From an uncultured Pelagibacteraceae bacterium (GTDB lineage: Bacteria > Pseudomonadota > Alphaproteobacteria > Pelagibacterales > Pelagibacteraceae), in the NCBI GenBank assembly GCA_902596925.1, contig CACJVT010000007.1, positions 23,028 through 87,027 of the forward strand: a stretch of 64,000 nucleotides of DNA, in the 5' to 3' direction. Both the position numbers and the translations under genes were made by a program. Positions 53,066-61,085 of the stretch are shown one piece after another; positions within the stretch are counted from its first letter, which is position 1, and each line of letters begins with the position of its first letter. The notes under the pieces were generated by a model. That model worked only from the letters and a program-made list of their open reading frames with translations, made no database searches and was not told where the DNA came from.

Positions 53066-53228
53066 AGATGATAATATAAAAGATCAGCATAACTTAAACG
53101 CTGATGAGTTAAATGATATCTGTGATGAATGTAAAAAAACTGATGAAAGTGTTACCCAAAATTTAATTTTGACTGGATTTAAAATTTGTAAATCATGTAG
53201 GGTTTCGAAAACAATCTTTCCAATTTAG
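53058..53228 (+). CDS. Small zinc-ribbon protein, missed by the ORF track
   Basis: A 56-residue frame MIEDDNIKDQHNLNADELND... with two CxxC motifs, ICDECKK (about residue 22) and ICKSCRV (about residue 44), spaced as in a zinc ribbon. It starts at ATG 53058, overlapping the DUF3726 stop by 8 bases, and ends at TAG 53226-53228, overlapping the convergent Yip1-like gene by 4 bases. Function unknown; it would be a zinc-binding partner in the M19-like/550-aa/DUF3726 operon. Confidence 0.72.
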   Translation: MIEDDNIKDQHNLNADELNDICDECKKTDESVTQNLILTGFKICKSCRVSKTIFPI

Positions 53229-53767
53229 ATACTATTTATTGGTAAAGCATTCATTCTACTCATCACAAAAGATATTGATAAAAAAGCAATAATTAAAAAT
53301 GATAAAAATATTATGCCAAACGCTTTAAAATTAGATTTTAAATTTAAGATTTGTTTTGTTGAAATAATTAAACTTGCAAAAATCCAGAATTGAGTCAGAA
53401 AAATGATTGGTATCATTAATTCGGGGGTTAATGCAAAAAATCTTAGTAAACCTGGAGAATGAGCAAAACCAACTGCTACCAGAACTTTTTTAAAAGGTAC
53501 TTTTGTTTGTTTATCTGGAAATAATTTTACACCGATTACATAAATAAAAATTGCCCAAATGAACCATGTTAAAATTGCCGTAAGACCAGACATTCCAATA
53601 GCTGTTTTTACAACAGTATTTGCAGCCACAGCTCCAGCTACACCATCTAATATCATTATTAAACCTGCAAAATATATTGCAGCTTCACCAAAATTTTTAT
53701 TATCGCTATAAAGTGTTTTATCTAATTTTATAGATTTAAAAATTATATTTAAAAATTCAGCAAACAT
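53225..53767 (-). CDS. Yip1-family membrane protein
   Basis: A 180-residue integral membrane protein with about five hydrophobic segments. The polar N-terminus, IYFAGLIMILDGVAGAVAANT, FKKVLVAVGFAHSPGLLRFFAL and the C-terminal helices fit the Yip1 domain family (DUF1282-like). The role in bacteria is unknown. Its ATG follows directly on the stop of a 34-aa gene (TAAATG). Confidence 0.72.
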   Translation of the reverse strand: MFAEFLNIIFKSIKLDKTLYSDNKNFGEAAIYFAGLIMILDGVAGAVAANTVVKTAIGMSGLTAILTWFIWAIFIYVIGVKLFPDKQTKVPFKKVLVAVGFAHSPGLLRFFALTPELMIPIIFLTQFWIFASLIISTKQILNLKSNFKAFGIIFLSFLIIAFLSISFVMSRMNALPINSI

Positions 53768-53872
53768 TTATTTTTTTTTATTTTTTTGTTCTTTGTAAGA
53801 TACAATCAACGGAAATAGTAATAATGCAATAGCGATGATAATGCAAACTACAATAATGAAACTCTTTGTCAT
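53768..53872 (-). CDS. 34-aa single-pass membrane protein, missed by the ORF track
   Basis: A frame MTKSFIIVVCIIIAIALLLFPLIVSYKEQKNKKK with one transmembrane helix and a basic C-terminal tail. It lies between the demethylase terminator and the Yip1-like gene; its TAA is immediately followed by that gene's ATG, so the two look co-translated. No homologue is recognised. Confidence 0.55.
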   Translation of the reverse strand: MTKSFIIVVCIIIAIALLLFPLIVSYKEQKNKKK

Positions 53873-53877
53873 TTATG

Positions 53878-53911
53878 ATTTTAAGGGGAGCGCAAACTCC
53901 CCTAAAAAAAT
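53878..53911 (-). terminator. Hairpin after the GcvT-fold demethylase gene
   Basis: A 7-base-pair AGGGGAG/CTCCCCT stem (minus strand) extended by A/T pairs, with a 5-6 base loop, 3 bases after the demethylase stop. The following U-tract (CTTAAAATC) is weak. Confidence 0.6.
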
Positions 53912-53913
53912 AA

Positions 53914-55272
53914 TTAACCTGATACCACTTCTCTTGTGTTAGCGTTATAAGATTCCTTAAATGGAATATCAACTATAACAGCATCAACAGGTGTTCCAGG
54001 TTTATCTGAATATTTATCTGGTAAATGGACTTTAAATTTCTTTCCAATTTTTCCTTTTGGAAAACCATTAGCATTTAATGTTCCATCAAAAGGGACATAT
54101 CCCATAGCAATATTTGTTTTTTTCTCAGGATGCCACCATGGTGAAGTTACAAATCCGATAGGATTTCCGCCACCTTCATTTGATATTAACCAAAAATCTG
54201 GTGCATAATCATCAATAGGTTTTCCACCCAACTCTAATCCGACTAATTGAAGTTTATACGGCTTTTTTCCTTCTTTAAGTTCCTTGCCCATTTTTTCTAA
54301 GGCAGCTTTACCAACATAGTCAGCTTTTTTATTCCATTCTCCTTTACCAGATAATGAAACCTGATAGCCCAAGTTACATTGATATGGATTATGTTGTTGA
54401 TCCATGTCTTGTCCCCATGAAAGTATCCCAGCTTGAATTCTTCTATGGTGTGCAGGTGCAATAACCATAAGTTTATGTTTTTTTCCGGATTCAAGAACTG
54501 CGTTCCACATGTCTTCTGCATATAGAGTAGCATTTCTTAAATAAATTTCATACCCAGCCTCACCTGAGAAACCTGATTGTGAAATTACACAACTTCTTCC
54601 TGCAATCTTAACTTCAGCTAAGCCATAAAAAGGCATATTGTCAAAATCAACCTGATCTCCACAAAGATCTTTCATTAAAGCTTTTGATTTAGGCCCTTGA
54701 ATTTGAACAGGACATGCGTCTATTTCTTCGATAGTGCAATTAAATTTACCGTCTGCATTAACACCTTGTAAATACATTCCAATGTCAGAGTCTGACAAAG
54801 AAAACCAAAATTCATCTTTTGCAATTCTTAAAAGTATTGGATCATTTAAAACTCCTCCGTAAGCGTTACATAAAATTACATATCTAGCTCGCATCGGAGA
54901 GATTTTTGTTGCATCTCGAGTAATCACGTAATCAACAAATTTTTCTGCATCAGGACCCTTTACTTGGATCTGTCTTTCAACAGCAACATTCCACATTGTT
55001 ACATGATTTACAATTGCATCATACTCAACCATTGCACCACCATCTTCAGGTTTCACATATCCCCTTGGATGATAAATTCGATTATAAACAGTCGCTCTCC
55101 AACAACCTGCTTGCATTGATAAATGCCAATATGGTGATTTTCTTACTCTTGTTGAAATTAACATTTCAACCTTTGTAGGCCCACTTTGTCTTAAATTGTA
55201 TGGTACTTTTCGATCTGACTGATCAACAGAAGTAACATGCTTTAGTTTTGTATAGTCAAATTCTTTAGACAT
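53914..55272 (-). CDS. GcvT-fold tetrahydrofolate-dependent demethylase (DmdA/LigM-like), substrate unknown
   Basis: A 452-residue protein of the glycine-cleavage T family. Folate-domain features include MWNVAVERQIQVKGPDAEKFVDYVITRDATKISPMRARYVILCNAYGGVLNDPIL, VQIQGPKSKALMKDL, SQSGFSGEAGYEIYLRN and NPYQCNLGYQVSL. DmdA (DMSP demethylase) is about 370 residues; this is closer in length to aryl O-demethylases LigM/DesA. It should transfer a methyl group from an O-, S- or N-methyl substrate to THF. A MetF-like gene directly precedes it. Start is ATG 55272, 7 bases after a GGAG Shine-Dalgarno; the ATG at 55278 is too close. Confidence 0.85.
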   Translation of the reverse strand: MSKEFDYTKLKHVTSVDQSDRKVPYNLRQSGPTKVEMLISTRVRKSPYWHLSMQAGCWRATVYNRIYHPRGYVKPEDGGAMVEYDAIVNHVTMWNVAVERQIQVKGPDAEKFVDYVITRDATKISPMRARYVILCNAYGGVLNDPILLRIAKDEFWFSLSDSDIGMYLQGVNADGKFNCTIEEIDACPVQIQGPKSKALMKDLCGDQVDFDNMPFYGLAEVKIAGRSCVISQSGFSGEAGYEIYLRNATLYAEDMWNAVLESGKKHKLMVIAPAHHRRIQAGILSWGQDMDQQHNPYQCNLGYQVSLSGKGEWNKKADYVGKAALEKMGKELKEGKKPYKLQLVGLELGGKPIDDYAPDFWLISNEGGGNPIGFVTSPWWHPEKKTNIAMGYVPFDGTLNANGFPKGKIGKKFKVHLPDKYSDKPGTPVDAVIVDIPFKESYNANTREVVSG

Positions 55273-55993
55273 AACCATTCTCCTTCAACCACTTGTTTGT
55301 TTCCTTCAAGCCGCCGAATGTATAAATGTGGAAGAAATCAGTATGCGATTTAACTTTCCCAATTAAATCATTAGGGTCTTTAGGTTTTAATAAATCTAAC
55401 GCCTTAGTAAAATTAGATTTAAGAAAATTTAAGGAATTTTTTGCTCCAACAATATTTGCAAATTTAATTAAGCTAGATATTTTTAGAGGTCCAGTAATTC
55501 CTACATGCACTGGTACGCTTTGTTTAGAAACAAAATCTATAATTGGCTGAGGATCTAATAACCACTGTGTTACTATATAATCAGCATAAGGCTTTTTATC
55601 TATCATAGCTTTTTCTAAATCTGAGTCGGATATATCAGGACTCCCCTCTGGATGTCCAGCAATTCCTACAGTCATCTCCTCAAAATAACCAGTTTCTAAA
55701 AGTTGGAAAGAGCTGTCAAATTTTCCCATAGGCTCTCTTCCACCACCAATTACTAAAACTTGTTTAACACCCCCATCTTTACACCTAGAAACATAATCTT
55801 TTAGTTGCTTTTCATCCTGCATTGATCTTGCTGGAAAATGTGGGACTGGATTAAAACCCTTTTTAACAAGTGCAACTGCTTGTTGTGCTGTTTCTCTATA
55901 ATCCCCACCTGGCAACATGGTGATATAAATATCCTTAACAGGAGGAACAGTATCTAAATCTGTTTGTGGGCTAATTTCCAAAGAAAATTTCAT
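55265..55993 (-). CDS. Methylenetetrahydrofolate reductase-like protein
   Basis: A 242-residue MetF-family TIM-barrel protein: FSLEISPQTD, FNPVPHFPARSMQDEKQLKDYVSR, VIGGGREPMGKFDSS, IAGHPEGSPDISDSDLEKAMIDKKPYADYIVTQWLLDP and VHVGITGPLKISSLIKFA. It is shorter than E. coli MetF (about 296 residues). It would oxidise methyl-THF made by the adjacent demethylase to methylene-THF. Its stop overlaps the demethylase start by 8 bases, and they share an operon. Confidence 0.84.
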   Translation of the reverse strand: MKFSLEISPQTDLDTVPPVKDIYITMLPGGDYRETAQQAVALVKKGFNPVPHFPARSMQDEKQLKDYVSRCKDGGVKQVLVIGGGREPMGKFDSSFQLLETGYFEEMTVGIAGHPEGSPDISDSDLEKAMIDKKPYADYIVTQWLLDPQPIIDFVSKQSVPVHVGITGPLKISSLIKFANIVGAKNSLNFLKSNFTKALDLLKPKDPNDLIGKVKSHTDFFHIYTFGGLKETNKWLKENGYV

Positions 55994-56029
55994 TTTATGT
56001 AGGATATATCATTTAAATTTAAAATTTGT

Positions 56030-57049
56030 CTATATTAATTCGTTTAAATTACACCACCTTAACAATGCCTCTTTGTTTGGGTAATATTTTGGATTAGTTG
56101 GAAGTTTAATCGGCTGGCCATGATATTTTTTATAACTCTCTGAATTATTAGCTTCATCACTTAATACAACTTTATACTTATCATTTATCCCTAAAAGACC
56201 TTTTGTCCATAATTTATGAATATCTGCTCTTAAGGGAATACCGTTTTGTATATGATTTGTATCTGGTCCAATATATGGATGAATATGATTTGCCTCTAAA
56301 GCATATATTAAATCACATTCAGTTATACAGCACTGTCTTTTATAGGCACTTAAAACATTGATCCTAAAATTTTGTTGACCAATTCTACTTCTAGTATTTG
56401 TTTTTGTTCTTACTTTAGTTCTTTCATTTCTAATATTATTAATATTGAATGAGCTTGTATAAGTTTCGTCATTTTCTACTTTTTCTAAAATTTCTTTATT
56501 TGAGCAAATATCTTTATAAAGATCTGATAATATCTTAAAATCTTTGCTGTAATTATTTGTTGAAGTAATTAATTTTGAGTATATTTCACCACTATTATTT
56601 CTAGTGACTAATTGATGGCTTAATAGTGAATTTATTTTTTTAAAAATAAAATGGCTAGTTGATACAAAAAAAGCCTCAAGTTTATATTTAGAGTTTTTTA
56701 AGTCAAAAATAATAAGAACAGGAGTTCCTAAAGAATTCATCATATTTAGTTTATAATAATAAAGTATACTGTCTCTTAAAGATGGTATTTCCTCACCACT
56801 TCCTGACCTAAATTTAGGACTCCTGTAACCAAGGGTAGGATGTTTAATTGGATCATTAAATAGCAGAGTTTCAATACTTGTATTTTTATTTTCATCAAAA
56901 AAAATATTTAATTTTGTTTTAATCGAAATTCTTTTTTTCCATTCATCGAAAGTATTTTCGGCAAAACCTATATGTGTCATGTGACTTTTTGATAAACCTA
57001 ATTCAGCTTTAGAAACTGTTTTATATGAAATCTTATTTACTATAGTCAT
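56030..57049 (-). CDS. HNH restriction endonuclease (Type II RM)
   Basis: A 339-residue protein with an HNH_2-type nuclease domain near its C-terminus: RINVLSAYKRQCCITECDLIYALEANHIHPYIGPDTNHIQNGIPLRADIHKLWTKGLLGI. The His-Asn-His residues and two Cys (CCITEC) for zinc are visible. The N-terminal 200 residues are unrecognised and may bind DNA. It overlaps the adjacent C5 methyltransferase by 4 bases, so the pair is a restriction-modification system. The recognition site is not predictable from sequence. Confidence 0.83.
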   Translation of the reverse strand: MTIVNKISYKTVSKAELGLSKSHMTHIGFAENTFDEWKKRISIKTKLNIFFDENKNTSIETLLFNDPIKHPTLGYRSPKFRSGSGEEIPSLRDSILYYYKLNMMNSLGTPVLIIFDLKNSKYKLEAFFVSTSHFIFKKINSLLSHQLVTRNNSGEIYSKLITSTNNYSKDFKILSDLYKDICSNKEILEKVENDETYTSSFNINNIRNERTKVRTKTNTRSRIGQQNFRINVLSAYKRQCCITECDLIYALEANHIHPYIGPDTNHIQNGIPLRADIHKLWTKGLLGINDKYKVVLSDEANNSESYKKYHGQPIKLPTNPKYYPNKEALLRWCNLNELI

Positions 57050-58083
57050 TTGAACCAGCCATGATCAATTAAATGATTAAGTATAGCCTCTACTACATTT
57101 ACTGTCACTGAATTTCCTGCCTGCATATAAAGTTGAGTATCCGAAACATTATTTCTTTTTGCAATTTTATAAAATTTATCTGGAAAACCTTGAAGTCTTA
57201 AAGCTTCTAAAGGTGTTAACTTTCTGATCCATTTAAGTTTTTTTTCGTTATTTATAAATTTGTTTGAATAATAATTATCTTGATGAGCTCTATGCATTTT
57301 AACCATTGTTCTTGTAAGTGGTCTTGCAATCTCTAAATCTATTTCAGATTTAGAGTAGTATCCGCCCGATCCATCTTTTAGAATAGTTTTAAGAATTTTT
57401 TTTGAAAGAATATATTTTGTGTCGACATTTTTCTCTAAAATTGATTTAGTTGTCGTAACTTTCTTAGAAATTTTTGGAGGATCTATTGGAAAATTGCTTT
57501 TATTTTTTTTTAGAGATCCATAAATAAAAATACGCCTTCTGGTTTGGGGTACTCCATAATCTTTACTATCTAGAAGCCACCAGCTAACATCATAGTTTTC
57601 ATTTTGTAAAATTGATATTATGGTTCTAAATGTTTTTTTATCATCAATAGTTAATAATCTTTTTACATTTTCTAAGATGAAATATTTTGGTTTAATAGAA
57701 TGTAATATTGCTGCAATATCAAAAAAAAGAGCACCTCTTTCGTCCTCAAACCCTTTTTGTTTTCCCATTGAGCTGAATGATTGACATGGAAAGCCTGCAA
57801 ATAATAAATCAAAACTAGGTAAATTATCTTTTATAAATTCTTTTTTCTTTATTGAATTATAATTAGTGGAGTTACAAAAATTATTATTTTTTGAAGTAAT
57901 CTTTTTTATATCATCTATAAAATAATTACCGTTATTTATAAAATTTGAGTTGTAAGATAATTGACAATATTTATCTATTTCCGACCATCCAGCAGTTTTT
58001 ATATTAATCTTATTTTTGAATACTTTTTCTGCTGCTATTCTAAACCCGCCGATACCAGCAAATAAATCAAAAATTTTTATCAT
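57046..58083 (-). CDS. DNA (cytosine-5-)-methyltransferase
   Basis: A 345-residue C5-methyltransferase with the canonical motif order: I FDLFAGIGGFRIAAEK, IV FAGFPCQSFSSMGKQKGF with the catalytic PCQ, VI FILENVKRLL, VIII QTRRRIFIYGS, target domain, IX ARPLTRTM/LTPLEALRLQGFP, X MQAGNSVTVNVVEAIL. It protects host DNA from the overlapping HNH nuclease by methylating cytosine. It is intact, unlike the second copy just upstream. Confidence 0.94.
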   Translation of the reverse strand: MIKIFDLFAGIGGFRIAAEKVFKNKINIKTAGWSEIDKYCQLSYNSNFINNGNYFIDDIKKITSKNNNFCNSTNYNSIKKKEFIKDNLPSFDLLFAGFPCQSFSSMGKQKGFEDERGALFFDIAAILHSIKPKYFILENVKRLLTIDDKKTFRTIISILQNENYDVSWWLLDSKDYGVPQTRRRIFIYGSLKKNKSNFPIDPPKISKKVTTTKSILEKNVDTKYILSKKILKTILKDGSGGYYSKSEIDLEIARPLTRTMVKMHRAHQDNYYSNKFINNEKKLKWIRKLTPLEALRLQGFPDKFYKIAKRNNVSDTQLYMQAGNSVTVNVVEAILNHLIDHGWFK

Positions 58084-59242
58084 TAATTTTTTCTAAAGCT
58101 AAACAAATATATCTTGATAATAATGGAGGTACAGCATTACCTATTTGAGAGTAACATTGAGCTTTAGTACCTTCAAAAAAATAATTGTCTGGAAACGATT
58201 GTATTCTAGCTGCTTCCCTTGGAGTTAAACCTCTAGCTTGAGTTGGATGGATGTACATATTGCAATCAAACTTCATGTGAGAGGTAATTGTTTTAGAAAT
58301 TTTATTATTAATTAATTTAAAATATTTATCTTTAAAAATTTTTCCTCTGTTTTTATATGGCATTATATTTTTGATTGAACTGTGAGTTGAGTCACCACCC
58401 TGTGGTAATCTGGAAAAAATCTCTATGTCTCTTTTATTGTTAAATCTGGCCATATGATTAAATGTGTATCTAATCTTTTTATTTGAATTAATTAAATTTA
58501 AATATGAATTCGTTTTTTTTGAATTGTATTCCTCTATATTAAATCCAGACTCAAAATACTCATTTTTTCTATCATTTTTAAATTTTTTTGGTTTCAATAC
58601 TCGAAGACCATAAAGAGCATCTTTTAAAAAGTATTTTTTTGTGTTTTTTTTATATTCTTCAAGAGTTTGAAAAAAAATTTTCTAACAATATTTCTTTTTC
58701 ACTTTTTTTTTAATTGCAAAAAAAAATACTCTTTTCCTATTTTGGGGAATTCCAAAATCACTTGCCTGTAAAACCCTGTAATCAGCTATATAGCCTATCT
58801 CATTCAATTTAGCTCTTATGTCATTAGCTTTTAATTTAATTCCAATAACATTTTCTATTAATATGAATTTTGGTTTTGAATATTGAGCAAATTTAATAAA
58901 ATATTTGTAAAGTTCATTTCTTGGGTCATTAATAATATTCTGTCTGTTTGCTGTACTAAATCCTTGGCATGGAGGACCTCCCATCAATAAATCTAAATTG
59001 ATATTCCTAAAATAATTTTTTTTATTTAAAAAATTCTTTATATTTTCATTTATAAATTTGGTTTTATCATATTTAAAATTATGTTTTAAAGTAGAGATGC
59101 AAGTTTTATCGTTATCAAGAGCAAGTATCAACTTGTGACTCCTCAACTTGAATGGCAAAGAGAGGCCTCCAGCTCCACAAAATAGATCTATGAAATTTAA
59201 TTTTTTTTTACTTATCACAAGATCATTTATAGTTCTGATCAA
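58067..59242 (-). pseudogene. Second DNA (cytosine-5-)-methyltransferase, split by an in-frame TAG
   Basis: The ORF track shows two pieces: 58682-59242 (N-terminal 186 aa: IDLFCGAGGLSLPFKL, MGGPPCQGFS, LIENVIGIKL, QNRKRVFFFAIKK) and 58067-58597 (C-terminal 176 aa: HPTQARGLTPREAARIQSFPDNYFFEG, YSQIGNAVPPLLSRYI). They are in the same frame; the intervening bases stay open (KIFFQTLEEYKKNTKKYFLKDALYGL...) except for one TAG at 58682-58684. Repaired, it is a complete ~390-codon methyltransferase. So it is a recent nonsense mutant, a readthrough gene or a base-call error. It overlaps the intact methyltransferase by 17 bases. Confidence 0.85.
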
Positions 59243-59332
59243 AGTTATTCAAAAGAAAAATATTGCTAAAACTTAAGCTAATGATAATTCTTAATGTGTT
59301 AAAATAAAAAATATTTTAAAGTTTAATAAAAT

Positions 59333-59740
59333 ATGAAAATAATCCTTATTATGGGCTTACCAGGATCAGGTAAAACGACCTTGGCCTCCGAGTTAGTTCC
59401 TCTGTTAAAAGCAAAATGGCTAAATGCTGATGAAGTAAGAAAAGAGGCAAACGATTGGGATTTTTCTGCTGAAGGAAGAACCAGACAAGCAAAAAGAATG
59501 TGGGCAAAAGCAAAAGAGTTCAGAGATCAAGGTAATCATGTTGTTGCAGATTTTGTTTGCCCAACCCCTGCTGCAAGAGCTTTATTTCCAGCAGATTTTG
59601 TTATTTGGGTAGATACTATTAAAGAAGGTAGATTTGATGATACTAATAAAATGTTCGTAAAACCAGAGAAGTATAACTATCATGTTACCACTCAAGATGC
59701 TAAAAATTGGGCACCAAAAATATTAAAGGAAATAGTATAA
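59333..59740 (+). CDS. P-loop kinase, adenylylsulfate kinase (CysC)-like
   Basis: A 135-residue P-loop kinase. Walker A is GLPGSGKTT (residues 8-16), followed by LNADEVRKEANDWDFSAEGRTRQAKRM and a VVADFVCPTPAARALFPADFVIWVDTI block that parallels the CysC fold. It is shorter than CysC (about 200 residues), so the phosphoryl acceptor may be different. Its stop overlaps the ATG of a nucleotidyltransferase gene by one base, suggesting a kinase-cytidylyl/adenylyl-transfer pair. Confidence 0.75.
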   Translation: MKIILIMGLPGSGKTTLASELVPLLKAKWLNADEVRKEANDWDFSAEGRTRQAKRMWAKAKEFRDQGNHVVADFVCPTPAARALFPADFVIWVDTIKEGRFDDTNKMFVKPEKYNYHVTTQDAKNWAPKILKEIV

Positions 59741-60115
59741 TGTCTTATAAATGGGACAATAAAAAACCAACTGCACAGATGTTAGGAAGATGGCAGCCCT
59801 TTCATGATGGCCACTATACATTATTTAAAGAAATAATTAAAAAAACTGAACAAGTTTGTATACAAATCAGAGATGTACAAGGTGTGGATGATAATCCGTT
59901 TGACTTTGAAACAGTAAAAAAAAATATTGAAGATAAACTTAATCCAGAATTCGAGGGACGTTTTAAAATTATGTTAGTACCCAATATTACAAACATTTGT
60001 TACGGAAGAGGTGTTGGTTATAAAATAGAAGAAATCGTTTTACCTGAGGAAATACAAAAAAATTTCAGCCACTAAGATAAGAGCAAAGATGAGAGAAGAC
60101 GGTAAACTTAAATAG
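59740..60115 (+). pseudogene. Nucleotidyltransferase-fold protein with a +1 frameshift near its C-terminus
   Basis: The frame from ATG 59740 gives MLGRWQPFHDGHYTLFKEII, an HxGH-type nucleotidyltransferase motif, and ends early at 60075 with QKNFSH. One A fewer in the seven-A run (60056-60062) would continue as ISATKIRAKMREDGKLK to a stop at 60113-60115; ISATKIR matches the ISSTxxR motif of this fold. So the gene is complete apart from a +1 indel. ATG 59740 is preferred over the ORF-track start 59707 because it forms TAATG with the kinase gene. Confidence 0.78.
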
Positions 60116-60121
60116 TTTTTA

Positions 60122-60895
60122 ATGAATATCAAAATCATTAATCAGAGTAAAGATATAGCAAGAGTTATTATTAATGAGCCAAAAACATACAACTCTTTAT
60201 CTTACAAAAATTTGAAAGATTTAATCAATGTTTTTAAAAAATTAGACAAAGAAAAAAAAGTTAAAGTTATTATTCTTGAGGGTGCTGGAAAAGGTTTTAG
60301 CGCAGGTCATAATTTAAAAGAAGTAAAAGACTTAAAGAAAAAAGAAAGATATAAAAAATTATTTAATCTTTGTTCAAAGCTAATGCTTCAAATAGTTGAG
60401 GGTAAAAAACCTGTTATTGCAAAAGTTCATGGCGCAGCTTATGCAGCAGGATGTCAATTAGTTGCTAGTTGTGATTTAGCTTACAGTACCAAAGATGCAC
60501 TTTTTGCAACACCAGGAGTAAATATTGGATTGTTTTGTAGTACTCCTATGGTTGCAGTTAGCAGAAAGATTAATAGAAAACCTATGATGAAAATGCTTCT
60601 TACCGGCGAGCCAATCAAAGCAAATTACGCGAAGGAAATTGGTTTAATTAATGATTATTTTTCAAAATCAAAATTAAATAGCGAGACGATGAAAATTGCA
60701 AAAAAAATTGCATCTAAATCAAATTTAACAATCAAAATTGGAAAACAAGCTTTTTATAAGCAGTTAGAAATGCCACTGAGAAAAGCATACTCGTATACCA
60801 GTCAAATGATGACATACAATATGATGGCGATGGATGCAAAAGAAGGTATCTCAGCTTTTTTAGAAAAAAGAAAACCAAAGTGGAGAAATAAGTGA
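60122..60895 (+). CDS. Enoyl-CoA hydratase/isomerase family protein
   Basis: A 257-residue crotonase-superfamily protein: EPKTYNSLSYKNLKDL, GKGFSAGHNLKEVK (oxyanion hole), KVHGAAYAAGCQLVASCDLAYSTKDALFATPGVNIGLFCSTPMVAVSR. It should act on an enoyl-CoA or related acyl-CoA, which cannot be specified. Start ATG 60122 is 6 bases after the repaired nucleotidyltransferase stop. Its end overlaps the GTG of the next small gene by 4 bases. Confidence 0.9.
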   Translation: MNIKIINQSKDIARVIINEPKTYNSLSYKNLKDLINVFKKLDKEKKVKVIILEGAGKGFSAGHNLKEVKDLKKKERYKKLFNLCSKLMLQIVEGKKPVIAKVHGAAYAAGCQLVASCDLAYSTKDALFATPGVNIGLFCSTPMVAVSRKINRKPMMKMLLTGEPIKANYAKEIGLINDYFSKSKLNSETMKIAKKIASKSNLTIKIGKQAFYKQLEMPLRKAYSYTSQMMTYNMMAMDAKEGISAFLEKRKPKWRNK

Positions 60896-61080
60896 AAGTA
60901 AAAAATATTCTAACAATTATCCTAATCATCATTGGTATATATTTTATCTTTACCTTTAGAGACCATAATTTTAAAAGATCTATCGATGCTTGTATTGCAG
61001 GTAGTCAAAAGTTGGATCAACCAATGACTATTGAAGAAGCTAAGAAGTTTTGTGAAGAAAAGATAATGAGTAAAAAGTAA
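60892..61080 (+). CDS. Small membrane/secreted protein
   Basis: A 62-residue protein starting at GTG 60892 with one N-terminal hydrophobic segment (ILTIILIIIGIYFIFTF) and a cysteine-containing tail (DACIAGSQK, EAKKFCEEK) that could form a disulphide. The 4-base overlap with the crotonase gene supports translation. No family recognised. Confidence 0.58.
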   Translation: MKVKNILTIILIIIGIYFIFTFRDHNFKRSIDACIAGSQKLDQPMTIEEAKKFCEEKIMSKK

Positions 61081-61085
61081 ATAGA

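Noticed and set aside
59743-60075. ORF-track start 59707 for the nucleotidyltransferase
   Set aside because: The added MGTKNIKGNSI lies inside the kinase gene; the TAATG overlap points to ATG 59740.
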